From Talaromyces rugulosus (taxonomy: Eukaryota; Ascomycota; Eurotiomycetes; Eurotiales; Trichocomaceae), in the NCBI RefSeq assembly GCF_013368755.1, contig NC_049566.1:930001-994000 (forward strand): DNA of 64,000 nt, given 5' to 3'. Of this stretch, positions 22,454 to 33,161 are shown piece by piece (the first letter of the stretch is position 1; every line of letters begins with the position of its first letter). The notes beneath the pieces are model-generated. The model ran no database searches. It was given only the letters and a program-made list of their open reading frames with translations, and had not been told where the DNA came from. Both the position numbers and the translations under genes were made by a program.

Positions 22454-23194
22454 ATGGCTTCCCATAGGGCCGATGCAAGCACCTTCCTCGACAATCGAGG
22501 CTACTCGGGCCCCCTCATTCGCGGCGTGAACCCTATTACCCTGTTCGAAAAGGCAGTGCGTGATCGCATTACAGACTCTTACTATTGGAAAGAGCAATGC
22601 TTCGGCCTGAACTCGGCGACGCTGTGCGACCGTGCAATCGAGCTGACATCGATTGGAGGCACTTATGGACTGTCTCAGAAACCGACACCGTTTCTTTGTC
22701 TCGCCTTCAAAATGCTTCAACTCTCCCCGGACCGCGATATAGTCCTGGAGTACTTGAATTTCACCGACCCGGGCAGTGGTGACGAAGCCACCGAGAACGA
22801 TGAAGAGGTGGTCAAGGGAAAAGGCGATTTTAAATACCTTCGAGCGCTGGCTGCATTTTACATACGCCTTACCTTCGAGCCAGTTGATATCTACAAATAC
22901 CTAGAGCCTCTATTGCTGGATTACCGGAAATTGAAGCAGAGACGACGTGAAAACTATATTCTGACAAATATGGATCAATTCATCGACACCCTTTTGACTA
23001 AAGATCGTGTCTGTGCTACGAGCCTGTGGAAGCTGCCGCCGAGACAGCAGTTGGAGGACTTGGACCTTTTGGAGGAAAGGATAAGCCCGCTGGCAGACGA
23101 GTTGGATGAGCTTGATGACGAGAGCGAGGCTAGCTACCATAGCCGTGGAAGCGATAACAGTGATCAAGCGTCCAACGATGGCCAAGAAGATTGA
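22454..23194 (+). CDS. prp38: Pre-mRNA splicing factor Prp38
   Basis: Single exon, 246 aa from the ATG in context GCCATGGC at 22454. The Prp38 family domain covers almost the whole protein: IRGVNPITLFEKAVRDRI, SYYWKEQCFGLNS, FLCLAFKMLQLSPD, FKYLRALAAFYIRLTF, DIYKYLEPLLLDYRKL and MDQFIDTLL, followed by an acidic Ser/Asp tail. Prp38 belongs to the U4/U6.U5 tri-snRNP and is needed for spliceosome activation in the nucleus. It is convergent with the DUF3445 gene (193 bp between stops). Confidence 0.95.
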   Translation: MASHRADASTFLDNRGYSGPLIRGVNPITLFEKAVRDRITDSYYWKEQCFGLNSATLCDRAIELTSIGGTYGLSQKPTPFLCLAFKMLQLSPDRDIVLEYLNFTDPGSGDEATENDEEVVKGKGDFKYLRALAAFYIRLTFEPVDIYKYLEPLLLDYRKLKQRRRENYILTNMDQFIDTLLTKDRVCATSLWKLPPRQQLEDLDLLEERISPLADELDELDDESEASYHSRGSDNSDQASNDGQED

Positions 23195-23387
23195 GAAGAT
23201 AAAGGCAATAAGCGGAAGACTCTCTCCGTGCCTTGAAATGGAAAAGGAAATCCAAAATCCTGTGAGTATCATAGGATATAGAAGTACGCCCAAAAGGGAC
23301 CGACCGAAATCCTGGAAAGCCAACAAAACCACTCGCAACACTCGATACATTAAAACACTTTGAGACATTGGAAAGATGTATGTGTCA

Positions 23388-24957
23388 TTAGAAGCCTTGT
23401 TGGCGATGCCACTTGTCCTCCCATCCTTTGAACAATGGATCCTCATCCAATGTGGACACCTCCCAGTTCTTTTCAATCATCCCGCTATCCTCCTGTTCTT
23501 TATTCCATTTGTCCAGGGCGGGAAGCACAACATGCTCTACGTGCCAGGTGCTTTTATACTCCATCAGATTTTTCTTTCCTTCTCGAAGAACCTTGGCCAC
23601 CAACGCGGGGACCTTTGGCTCGTCTCGGAACTCTGTAACTGGCGTGAATACAGCTTTGAAGTTGAATACTATACTCCCGGAAATCGGAAGACGGCGCAGT
23701 GTCTGCCAATCAACTCGAAGGTAGCAATCATCAATGGATAAATCGGGGCTTTGAGACAACCTATGCAACTCGTGCGGGTCACCTGGCGGCATATATAGCG
23801 GACAATCTACTTCCAGCCCCCACGAGCCACGCTGAATTGGCTTGTCCGCCGGCATTTTTGAGAAGAAGCTGCTCCCTTAGCAATAGTTGAATACACGGAA
23901 TTTGCGGTGACTTACCGGTCCATTGAAAATTTCATCTTTTCTTTGTAATCTGGAATAGGGGCATGGACCTCGTGCAGCTGAAGGCCAATCTTTGTACTGA
24001 CGTTCCATCCGAGCGACGAGCAAATGACTCCTGCACGGAAAGAATAGTATCCGGTCTTATCGTCTCGCATAGTGATGGCAAAGTCCTCAGGAACATTGTC
24101 CATGAGAACTTCCAAGGGGTGCTTGGCGCGGATGTCCTGCTCTGTCCCAAGTATCCCATTTACCAAAATACGATCGTCCTTCAAGGAGAAAAGCCGAGGG
24201 TAACGAGCGCAGATATATTGTATAACCATTTCCATCAGTTCCTTGCAAGCGATTTCGGATCCTGGTAGCCAGTCAAGCACTTCCTTTCCGTGCTTTGCGT
24301 ACAAATCTTTGCGCTGGGCTATCCTTTTCTTGTATTTGTTTTCCAATTCAATCCACCAGTCCGTTTCGAGCTTTTTCAATGCTTTTTTCCTGGGTTAGTT
24401 TTCTTATCCGACGGTAAATATAGACATGGCTTACACATGGTCTGATGATAAGCCCATCGGAATGGCCGGTACGGACGGGGAAGAGCCTTGTCAATATCAA
24501 AATTGTCGCCATGAGCATTTGGTAATGGTACTCCGCTGAGAGTGGCAAAGTCTGGGAAATCTCCCATTTCTTTGATTTCGTCCATAGAAAATCCCATTGA
24601 AGTGTATAGGCTTCCCTTTGCCGTCTCATAGTTCTCTGTCATCGGGAGAATATTTCGGAGGATGTCTTTCTCGCTGACCTCCTTTGATGATGTTGCTGGC
24701 TTCTTGCTCGCCAGGCTTCTCATCGCCTCTCTTCGCGAAGGCGGTAATACATCGCTGTAGCTTGTGGGCAACAGTCCTCCTAAAGCTAATTTCTCGGGTG
24801 ATACCGAGCGCGGTGGTGTCTTGGCCGTGGACGCTCTACGGGCTCGACCTAATATACCCTCTTTCTTTAGTTTATCAAATGAATAAAATGCAAGCACGGC
24901 AGTAGTCAGAGCCAGTACTATCAGCCATTGTGAACTCCACGATTGGAGGTTCGCCAT
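23388..24957 (-). CDS. Membrane-anchored DUF3445 protein (heme-dependent oxidative N-demethylase alpha-like)
   Basis: Three exons on the minus strand, 24957-24437, 24389-23916 and 23868-23388 (both introns 47 nt), give 491 aa. An N-terminal hydrophobic helix (WLIVLALTTAVLAF) anchors the protein. The body carries the conserved DUF3445 text: YRPFRWAYHQTM, DWLPGSEIACKELMEMV, GVICSSLGWNVSTKIG, IHAPIPDYKEKMKFSMDR, DKPIQRGSWGLEV, CYLRVDWQTLRRLP and EFRDEP. The family includes the alpha subunit of a bacterial dimethylamine mono-oxygenase; the fungal role is unknown. The acceptor at 23869 (GCAG) gives DRFFSKMPADKP, matching the family better than the nearer alternative. The frame extends upstream to 25353, but 24957 starts right at the membrane helix. 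Confidence 0.87.
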
Positions 24958-26977
24958 TGGATGCGATGGTTTGATGCCGCCTGGGGAGAAAAGCGGCAAT
25001 AGGATGTGACATATGAGGTACCAAAGGGACTTATGAAGAAGTCTGCTGAAGGTTTCAATGCTAGAGTGGTTATTAAATCCGACGAACAGAGCAGGCAGCT
25101 CTTTAAGTGACTCAAAAATAACGGAGAACGGATCAAATACGCAAAAGAAGCAACCAAGACCATACCCCGCGGGTCCCGCGTAGATCTTGCCTGGATGTCT
25201 CTCTCTCTTTCTGTCTTTTTCCAGTATGGAGGCGGATTGCTTTTCCCCGAACGATAAGATAGGTATCTGGGCCCTCCTGTTCGTGTTTGCGACGGTAGTC
25301 AGTACCGAATAGACGAATTGGAGGGCGAAACTAGAGTACGCTGGTATCCACATGGTGAATGGAGAAAGCTGCGTCTTCTACACAAGACTTAACCACGTTG
25401 GGTGAGAAGATGCAGCTGCAGTCAAGGAGCAGCAGAAACCATTTCGGCCGTCCCAAGTGATATAATTAGCAGCTCGTGTCTTCGTTGGGAAGATTATCAC
25501 TTGGTCCTTTTGGATATACAGGGCCCTGCCTTCTTTTTCTACTCTTTTCTACTGACTGACTATACAGCGTCCAGCGGTCCAAAAGATGTAACAAACCCCA
25601 GAAATTGACAGAGACCCCCCTGACTTTATCGAGCAAACATTGACACCCTACTCGTGTGTCCTACCTCGCCTATGACGGTTGCACGGAAGTTCGAGTATAG
25701 TGTTGTACTTCATCCCGACTTCCCCGCACAAGAGGTGTCTCAAAATTCGCATGCACCTAGAATCAGACATTAATATCTCGATATGGCGTTTATTGACCCA
25801 AAATTTCATATATTAAATGTCCATGTGCTTCAAAGTGTTTCTTGGTGCCGGTGGCGCCTACGCTCTACCTACCACCGTCATCTAATCACATCGGCAAAAA
25901 TGGACGAATTTCTTCTTGTTCAATCGAACAGCCCCCGATTATCTTTCCTTTTTTTTTTTCATTAAAAATATATTTGTCTAATGTCTTTACCTACCCTCAC
26001 CCCCGAAGCCTGAGGATTGTTCTTCCCAAAGGGGAAAAGACCGGGAGCCCACAGCCCAAAAGGGTAAAATTGTCCCGATCTGCCATAACTCACTGATAAG
26101 GTACATCTTCACTGATAATGCCTTTGTACAAGAAAATATCGTCTAATTCTACATCAAGGTTTTGTCTATTCGGACAGAAAATATCCGATACACCAGGATA
26201 GTCACATGATTTGAGATCAAGAGGCCCGAGTAGATTTATTTCCCTCCATTCTTAATTGGCCGTAGGTATATTGAGATCAATATCAATGAATAGTTTTTTA
26301 GAATGATAAATAGTTGAATCTTCCCCTCTTTATTTCAGACTGATCGCTCGCTGTTTCAATGTTAACTGCACACACAAACAATGAACAGACGAAACATGGT
26401 AGAAAATGATGTTCTGGCACCGGCAACAAAGTGTCGACCTTAGAGCAGAAACGCTCATGGAAACTCAAATATAACGACCCAATCGTGTCTGGCCAAAATT
26501 TACTCTAGTGTCGAGATGAGACGAAGATCAAGACAAGTACCAAACCGATAGAACGGCCACCAAAACTGAAAGGCCATTGTTCTACTACTCAGTACATTTG
26601 GTCAAGCCAACCCTAGGTGCCGTGTCTTTATGTATAGAACTGTTTTCATTCAAGCACAAAAAGTATCATGTCCAACCTAAGAAGAGAAATAAACGGGGCT
26701 TTTCAATGATGCAATTTGTTCACTTTTTTGTTGCTGCTATTCATTACTTTCTCTAATTTACTATGTTTGGATCCTCAAAGCCAAAAAGGAGTATTTCTGT
26801 TCCAATATCGATCATTTCCACCAAAAGCCAAGGTGGAACCCAAGATAAAAAGGTGACCATGCTCTGTAATCCTTTTTCACATCGTGTCCCAAACACCTCA
26901 TCGCAGGTCCTCGCATTCAAGACGCCTAGTACCAAATATCATACTTTTACCAAGCCGTCGTCATCAAAATTATCACC
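24958..26977. other. Intergenic region, no gene seen
   Basis: About 2 kb between divergent starts. A 132-codon in-frame extension of the DUF3445 frame (to 25353) is present but unlike coding sequence of the family. A plus-strand frame at 26763-27224 overlaps the F-box gene in another frame and looks like chance. The rest is AT-rich, without recognisable genes or RNAs. Confidence 0.5.
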
Positions 26978-28402
26978 ATGGCAAATAATCAGGGACGAGA
27001 AAAGTCTCTTGAAGACGCCAAACACGAAGAAAAAGTGGGTTTTTACTTGCAAGGACACCGCCGAGAAACTGCAGGGATTTGGGACCTATCAGCAGAGCTC
27101 ATTGATATGGTTGCAAATTACTTGGACGACCAGACTCTATGTCGTTTTGCCGCAACGTCTAAACGGCATTGGGAGATGCTTCAGTCTACCTGTCACCAAA
27201 ATGCCCTCAATGGGGAAGGTTTAATCGAAGAAAAAATGGCCGCACTGGATCGAGGGGATTTGATTGACGTTCCTATGCCATTGTTTAATAAAGCAGTGGC
27301 AAATGGGAATCTATGTGCAGTTCGTAGTTTTCTTGCCCACAAAGTCAATCCCAACTCCAGTTACAGATATCTCCCAGGTGCTAGAATTTCCATTTCTGCT
27401 CTGTATCAGGCAATGGAATTGTGTAATGCAATCGATATGGCCGACTTGTTGTTGTCTTATGGCGCAAATCCATCTCTGGGGAATTTATGGACAGACGAGC
27501 TTCATCTGTACAGACCGTTCGAACCACTACGAATACCAGTATGGCAGGCAGCGAGAAATGAGAATAGCGAGCTTGTTTGTCTTCTGCTGAAATATGGCGC
27601 CAAGATTGACCCTAGACATGGGGTTCATGAATTTATTATGAATTGCAATGAGACGGTTGTGAGTCATATGATAGACAATGGCTTTGACCCTTTCGAGCCA
27701 TCCAACTCCGGCCGTGACTACATGTATTTCCACGATGCAGCTGCAAACAAGAATGGGCGGGGCGTTTTTGATTTGATGGCATCTCTGAGTCTTAGCCGCC
27801 CTGGCCGCCTTGACCATCTTGAACAAGAAATAAATCGCTGTGATGGTAATGGTATGACACCACTTATTATGGCCATAGAAAACGACCGGGAGGACACCGT
27901 ATTAGCCTTACTTGAGTATGGTGCGCGCCCAAACATTCTAGACCAAAGCTTTTGCCCTCTTACTCAGCATCCATTGACACGGGCGTGCATTTACAACCTA
28001 GAAACTGCCGTATCCGCACTGATTCGAGCCGGAGCCAACATCAACTTCCGCGAAATATATTGTTTCCATGCAATTCATTATGCCGTCAAGGTATCGGCTA
28101 GCATGACCGAGATAATTTTGAAAGCTGGTGCAGATGTCCGGTCGGTCACTGGGTATGGAAACACCCCTCTGCACATTGCTTGCATGTCAGAAGACAGTAC
28201 ATTTAAGGAGCATTTCATGCCAGAAGACAGTAACAAGTATTCGAAATTTATGCGCAGGGATGTGGACTTGAAGATTGTGGAACTACTTTTGGCTTGGGGG
28301 GCTCCTGTCGACGCTAAAAACAAGACAGGCTTGACCCCAATTGATATTGCGCGGGATCACAGCGTTGTCGCCGCCTTGAAGAAAAGCCAGAGCGCAGGGT
28401 GA
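26978..28402 (+). CDS. F-box and ankyrin-repeat protein
   Basis: Single exon, 474 aa. An F-box-like motif near the N-terminus (WDLSAELIDMVANYLDDQTL) would bind Skp1. Several ankyrin repeats follow (FNKAVANGNLCAVRSFLA, MADLLLSYGANPS, VCLLLKYGAKID, TPLIMAIENDREDTVLALLEYGA, AVSALIRAGANINF, NTPLHIACMSED, KIVELLLAWGAPVDA). This is a common fungal architecture for substrate-receptor subunits of SCF ubiquitin ligases, and the family expands strongly between species. A short internal repeat, CAGAAGACAGTA at about 28188 and 28222, encodes two SED/PED turns in the last repeats. Target unknown. It lies head-to-tail with the RdRP gene, 787 bp upstream. Confidence 0.88.
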   Translation: MANNQGREKSLEDAKHEEKVGFYLQGHRRETAGIWDLSAELIDMVANYLDDQTLCRFAATSKRHWEMLQSTCHQNALNGEGLIEEKMAALDRGDLIDVPMPLFNKAVANGNLCAVRSFLAHKVNPNSSYRYLPGARISISALYQAMELCNAIDMADLLLSYGANPSLGNLWTDELHLYRPFEPLRIPVWQAARNENSELVCLLLKYGAKIDPRHGVHEFIMNCNETVVSHMIDNGFDPFEPSNSGRDYMYFHDAAANKNGRGVFDLMASLSLSRPGRLDHLEQEINRCDGNGMTPLIMAIENDREDTVLALLEYGARPNILDQSFCPLTQHPLTRACIYNLETAVSALIRAGANINFREIYCFHAIHYAVKVSASMTEIILKAGADVRSVTGYGNTPLHIACMSEDSTFKEHFMPEDSNKYSKFMRRDVDLKIVELLLAWGAPVDAKNKTGLTPIDIARDHSVVAALKKSQSAG

Positions 28403-29189
28403 CAGTACATAGCCTAGGGATAGTTGAAGTTGAAAGAATGCGTGATATACGTAATTTCAAGGACCTCAAGAGCCTCAAGTATACCATAGAGATAGTATTA
28501 ACGTTAATGTATGTAGTATCTGTCATAAGCGGGGCGGCCCGTTGCAGCCGCAGCGCTTTCCATGGGTTGCCTCGGTACGTACCTGCCACCTTCCTGCCCG
28601 ATGGACAAGTGTTTCTTCTTGCACCCCTCCGGCTCGTCGTCCGTCAACATCTACACCCTGCAATTCTTCAGCACAAGATAATAATGTATGCTCTGCGACC
28701 CTTTTAAGGTGGCTGGTCGGTGCGGTCGATCGGCGCCTGACGCGGTCCCCACCTGGTGGTGCTGATGGGGCCGCAGACCCACCACGCTTTAACGAGAGAT
28801 CGTTGCCCCAGCCACCGGGCAGCAATTCGATGGATGCCATGGTTCCCCTCATCACCGCAGGATACCATTATCGTCGTTTGCATGGTCAATCATTGATGCC
28901 GGAGAAGTGCTATTGGATATGACACCGTGATTGACTGTCGGCCGGAGGCAGTGTAAATACTGTCACCGGGCATCCTTTTTTTTTTTTTGCTTCTTTTCCC
29001 TTACCCCCTCTTCGCTTGCCATTTCCATTTATGTCAAGGGCTGCATGAGCCAAACCTTGTTCAACACAGCTCCCTCAGCTTCAAATAATTTGCGCCGAGA
29101 CTACTTGCAGTCAAATGCTGAAGGAGACATATCCTTCACATATTCAATTGATTGATTGATAGAAGCACCAGCTATAGTAACCATTGAAA
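28403..29189. other. Spacer and RdRP promoter
   Basis: No gene seen. GC-rich around 28530-28850 with chance open frames on both strands; a T-run near 28978-28988. It contains the upstream region of the RdRP gene. Confidence 0.5.
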
Positions 29190-32100
29190 ATGGTGAATCT
29201 TACAGGGTCATCCCTGCCCGCAACACCGCAGAGAAAAGATGGTAAACTTTTGCGCCAACAGATCGAGAGCCTTAACCATGAATTCGACCTGCGCATTCCG
29301 AACCCGGAATTGTTCTCCCCAGGCTCGCAATCGACGGCCGAGAGACCAAAAGAAGAGGAGTGTCGGGCCTGGCTGCACACATTGTTTTGGAGAGATTCTA
29401 AAGCATTCGAGCGTGGCCTGGACAGCTTCAGAGAAGAAATTCGCGCCGAAATCAAAGCAACCAGAGAGAAAAACTGGATACATAAACCAAGGCAAGATTC
29501 TGGAACCATACCATCTCGAGACCAATATCTGCAAACGGACAATTATCGAAGAATATCAGCCGATGAATGGCAGCACAGACTCCATGTTCTTTGGAATATA
29601 CTTAGATCAGAAGTATGGCTTCTAAAGGGGGGAGTGAACCCTTCGCATAGTTCACAGGCGCTCGGCCGTCCTCGAAATCTCGCCAACGGCGGTCCGAGGG
29701 CTAGTGATAATGGCAGAGAATCGCCCGCAATCACCACCACGCCCCAAGCCAAGAGAAAATCTGATTTTGAAGAACAGGTATTTTACACGGCTCCTAATTC
29801 CCCTACTCTGTCTCCTGAAGACAGGTATCCGTCTTTGGGAGACCTAGACGAATACAATGGCCCTAACGGGGCCAATTTTTTCTTTGAAGAAACTACCATG
29901 GAAGCGACTGACGATTTGAATCTGGGTGATCAGACATCTAGGAAGTCAAGAAAAAGACAATCCAAGATTACCGATCATATGTTGGTTTCCAAGTCGGACC
30001 GTTCCTCAGAGAACAAATCCTTTCAGAACCCCCAACCCAACCAAAACGCCAATACCGCTACCCCTGGTACTAGCTTCGCGACAACAATAGGCTCAGTCTT
30101 CGACCCCCCCGATCGCGGTATTGAGACCTCCTTTGGAACCGATATTACCGAGCCGTTGGATGATGTACTTACGCAAGCCGATTCCATAGAGGCAGCGATG
30201 CGGAGTGATGACGCTTCTATGCTACTCAGATCCATCGAAGGAGAGAGATCAATATCTTTGGGGGCACACCAGGATTATGTCGCTGCAGAACAAGACCTTC
30301 TCGATACGCTTATCCGAAACGGCCCATTTTCAAATAGGATGTCTTTCCTAGACAAGGTCCCTTTAAGGGCGAAATACGAACTGGAACGAGTTAGACTAGA
30401 ATGGGGTGTCGATCATAAGCTTATTCTCGCAGGAGAGAAGCCCCACGAAAAACATGCTGATTTGTGGAGTTGGTTGAGAAATCTAAGTGTACGAGTTGGG
30501 AAGAGTCTTCCTGAAAAGTCCTCCCTGAAAGTTTGGGATGCTGCAATTGGTCGATTTCAGGGGGACAGGCATTCTGAAGTGGTGGTACTGACCGGTGCCC
30601 TTGACTGGTGTGATGAGACTGAGTCTGGCATTTTCAAACTCAGACTAAACCCGCTGAAGCTGGACCGAACTTGCCGCTTCTATCGCCGTTTTGGGTCCGA
30701 CAGGTTCCTAAGCATCACAATTCCTGCTTCATCGCAGGCCCCAAGGTATATACGAGATAGCAACGTGTCCCTCCGCGAGGTGACTGCGAAATGGCTCAGC
30801 AGCTATGACCAATTTTTGCTTGGAAGAGTGTGGAGGGCTTTTTATATTGAAGAATATAAGAACAAAAGCAAGACGAAAACTGGCGAGCCAAGATTTCGTG
30901 TTGACTTATTCGCCGTTGATGGTGTGGATTTCTTTAAGAAGTTGCACGCCCCGGTACTCTCTCCGCCCGGCCAAAGCTGTGACGTGCACACACGAATGAC
31001 AGTGGAACAACTACTTGAATGGCACATTCCTCGTCGAGAAAACAGTCATCAGACTGACTGTAAGGTATTCAACCGGATTCATCTGGGACTTTCGAAGACG
31101 TGGGCGACAAAGACTCTTCGTCCGGACCAAACCCGAAAGCTTCCCGATATTGAGGGAAAACCTGTAATGAATGACGGCTGCGCTTTGATGTCTCGCCCGC
31201 TTGCTCGGGCAATATGCGAAGATCTTGGAATAGACGGAAACACGCCAAGCTGCTTTCAAGGTCGTATTGCCGGTGCCAAGGGGTTATGGATGGTTGACAA
31301 GGAACGCGCGGAGGACGATTTTTGGATCGAAATCTCCGATTCCCAGTTGAAGGTCAAGCCTCACCCGAGCGACTTTTACGGGTTTGTGGATGAACAAAAG
31401 ATGGTATTTGAAGTCGCAGGTTGGTCTAAACCTCTACGACCATCTGAGCTCAATGCACAGATGCTTGAGATTTTAGCCAACCGTGGGCAGCCAAAGGAGC
31501 GTGTTGCAGAACTTGCCAGGACAGCTATCACTGACCTGTATATGGAGTTCAAAACAGTGATAGAAAAAGACAGTATTCCATTGGCGAGAGCTCTCATGCA
31601 GAAAATTCGTCCGATGCCTGAGGATGGGTCTTCACGCAACAACATTAGAAGAATTGACCAATGGATTATTAAAGATACTGAGGCTGTCATCCGACTCCTG
31701 GAAGCCGGGTTTTCACCTCGAAACTTTGTACCTCTGCGGGACCGCCTCTGGCGGTGCTTAGTGGACACATTGAATCGTTATGTGAATGACTGCCATGTGC
31801 CTGTCCCATTATCTACGTATGCATACTGCATTGCCGATCCATATGGTGTCTTGGAGGAGGACGAAGTCCACTTTGGATTCTCTAGTCAATGGAAGGATTG
31901 TCCTGAGTTTGAAGATGCAATAGTGGATGGTGTTGATATTCTAGTTGGGCGGACTCCAGCACATTGTCCTTGGGACATACAAAGGCGAAAAGCAGTTTGG
32001 AAACAAGACCTCCGACACTTCAAAGATGTTATTGTATTTTCTACCAAAGGAGATACCGCCCTTGCAAGTTTGCTGTCAGGTGGTGATTATGACGGAGACC

Positions 32101-33161
32101 GCCCTTGGATTTGCTGGGATCCAAAACTGGTGGACAGTTTCAATAACGCATTTCCTCCTCCAGATCATGTCCCGGACGCTGAGCATTTTGGTCTCATAAC
32201 GCATGCTCGCCCAATGGGTAGTGTGGAGTCAACGGAGGACTTTCTAGAGGGTGTTTTCAAGTTTAATCTCGCCATGTCAAATCTTGGGCGCTGTACTGTG
32301 GAACACGGCAAGATTGCGTATGACGAACCTGATGGTATTGGCTCACCCGTGGCACTCGAGCTGGCTGCTCTTCTCAGTCATCTTGTGGATAGCCGGAAGT
32401 CAGGAGTTCAGCTCACAGATGACGGATGGAAGCAATATCTGAAAAAAATCAGCCCTCGCGCAAGAAGGGTGCCAGCCTATAAGGATGTGGACGCTAAGCA
32501 AGGAAAAAATGGAAACATCAACGACTTCTTAAAGTTCAAAGTCGCAGTTGCGGAAAAAGATACGGCCCTGAAAAAGTTCCATGAGCTTTGCAAATCTGCA
32601 GGAGAAGAGATGCGCGATGCGGATCTTGTTCGACCCTGGCAAGCAGTATGGACAAGGGCTGTCCGTGAAAATGATGAGGAATCGCCGTTGTTACTCACAA
32701 CTTTGAACATTATAAAGGAGCAGATTGGCCAAGCGCGCGACAAGTGGTCAAATAGCTGCAATTCCACTTCCGATATACCGTTGTCAGTCAAGGTTGAATT
32801 TGCTGCCGAGCACCTTAACCGAATTGAAAGACCAGATACACCACATCCATTGGGCCATACATGGCAAAACAGCGAATACGAATGGCAGACCATATTAGCA
32901 TCCGGGGCATACTACTTCTATTGGCGCTCTGCATTCCCACTGTACGCCGCTGGAGAGACTCTGTGTTGGATAAAAACCGGCAAGGAACCGGCACGTCTTA
33001 TTCGTGACTACATCTATGTAAGCATGAAGGTAAATTCAAAAGTCGCCCGGCGATTAGCAGATGAGGAGGTCGATGATACACCAAATGACGATTCCGAGTA
33101 CAGTGATGACTCGGATGGATATGACGGGGAGTCTGTATTTGACGCTGTCCTTTCTGCATGA
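29190..33161 (+). CDS. Cellular RNA-dependent RNA polymerase (RNAi, QDE-1/Rdp1 family)
   Basis: Single uninterrupted exon, 1,323 aa from the ATG at 29190. The catalytic loop of eukaryotic RdRPs is intact: LLSGGDYDGDRPWICWDP, with three Asp of the D-x-D-x-D signature at residues 966, 968 and 970 (codons at 32085-32099). Other family text is VRVGKSLPEKSSLKVWDAA, MNDGCALMSRPLARAIC, CFQGRIAGAKGLWMVD and PLSTYAYCIADPYGVL. The first 350 residues are polar and poorly conserved; the C-terminus is acidic (EYSDDSDGYDGES). The enzyme makes double-stranded RNA from single-stranded transcripts to feed Dicer in quelling, meiotic silencing or heterochromatin pathways. Size and motif place suggest the QDE-1-like branch, but this needs a tree. 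An Hrr1/ZNFX1-type helicase lies 16 kb away. Confidence 0.95.
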   Translation: MVNLTGSSLPATPQRKDGKLLRQQIESLNHEFDLRIPNPELFSPGSQSTAERPKEEECRAWLHTLFWRDSKAFERGLDSFREEIRAEIKATREKNWIHKPRQDSGTIPSRDQYLQTDNYRRISADEWQHRLHVLWNILRSEVWLLKGGVNPSHSSQALGRPRNLANGGPRASDNGRESPAITTTPQAKRKSDFEEQVFYTAPNSPTLSPEDRYPSLGDLDEYNGPNGANFFFEETTMEATDDLNLGDQTSRKSRKRQSKITDHMLVSKSDRSSENKSFQNPQPNQNANTATPGTSFATTIGSVFDPPDRGIETSFGTDITEPLDDVLTQADSIEAAMRSDDASMLLRSIEGERSISLGAHQDYVAAEQDLLDTLIRNGPFSNRMSFLDKVPLRAKYELERVRLEWGVDHKLILAGEKPHEKHADLWSWLRNLSVRVGKSLPEKSSLKVWDAAIGRFQGDRHSEVVVLTGALDWCDETESGIFKLRLNPLKLDRTCRFYRRFGSDRFLSITIPASSQAPRYIRDSNVSLREVTAKWLSSYDQFLLGRVWRAFYIEEYKNKSKTKTGEPRFRVDLFAVDGVDFFKKLHAPVLSPPGQSCDVHTRMTVEQLLEWHIPRRENSHQTDCKVFNRIHLGLSKTWATKTLRPDQTRKLPDIEGKPVMNDGCALMSRPLARAICEDLGIDGNTPSCFQGRIAGAKGLWMVDKERAEDDFWIEISDSQLKVKPHPSDFYGFVDEQKMVFEVAGWSKPLRPSELNAQMLEILANRGQPKERVAELARTAITDLYMEFKTVIEKDSIPLARALMQKIRPMPEDGSSRNNIRRIDQWIIKDTEAVIRLLEAGFSPRNFVPLRDRLWRCLVDTLNRYVNDCHVPVPLSTYAYCIADPYGVLEEDEVHFGFSSQWKDCPEFEDAIVDGVDILVGRTPAHCPWDIQRRKAVWKQDLRHFKDVIVFSTKGDTALASLLSGGDYDGDRPWICWDPKLVDSFNNAFPPPDHVPDAEHFGLITHARPMGSVESTEDFLEGVFKFNLAMSNLGRCTVEHGKIAYDEPDGIGSPVALELAALLSHLVDSRKSGVQLTDDGWKQYLKKISPRARRVPAYKDVDAKQGKNGNINDFLKFKVAVAEKDTALKKFHELCKSAGEEMRDADLVRPWQAVWTRAVRENDEESPLLLTTLNIIKEQIGQARDKWSNSCNSTSDIPLSVKVEFAAEHLNRIERPDTPHPLGHTWQNSEYEWQTILASGAYYFYWRSAFPLYAAGETLCWIKTGKEPARLIRDYIYVSMKVNSKVARRLADEEVDDTPNDDSEYSDDSDGYDGESVFDAVLSA

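Noticed and set aside
24958..25353. 132-residue N-terminal extension of the DUF3445 protein
   Set aside because: The family text starts near the membrane helix at 24957; the extension is Cys/Phe/Leu-rich without conservation-like pattern.
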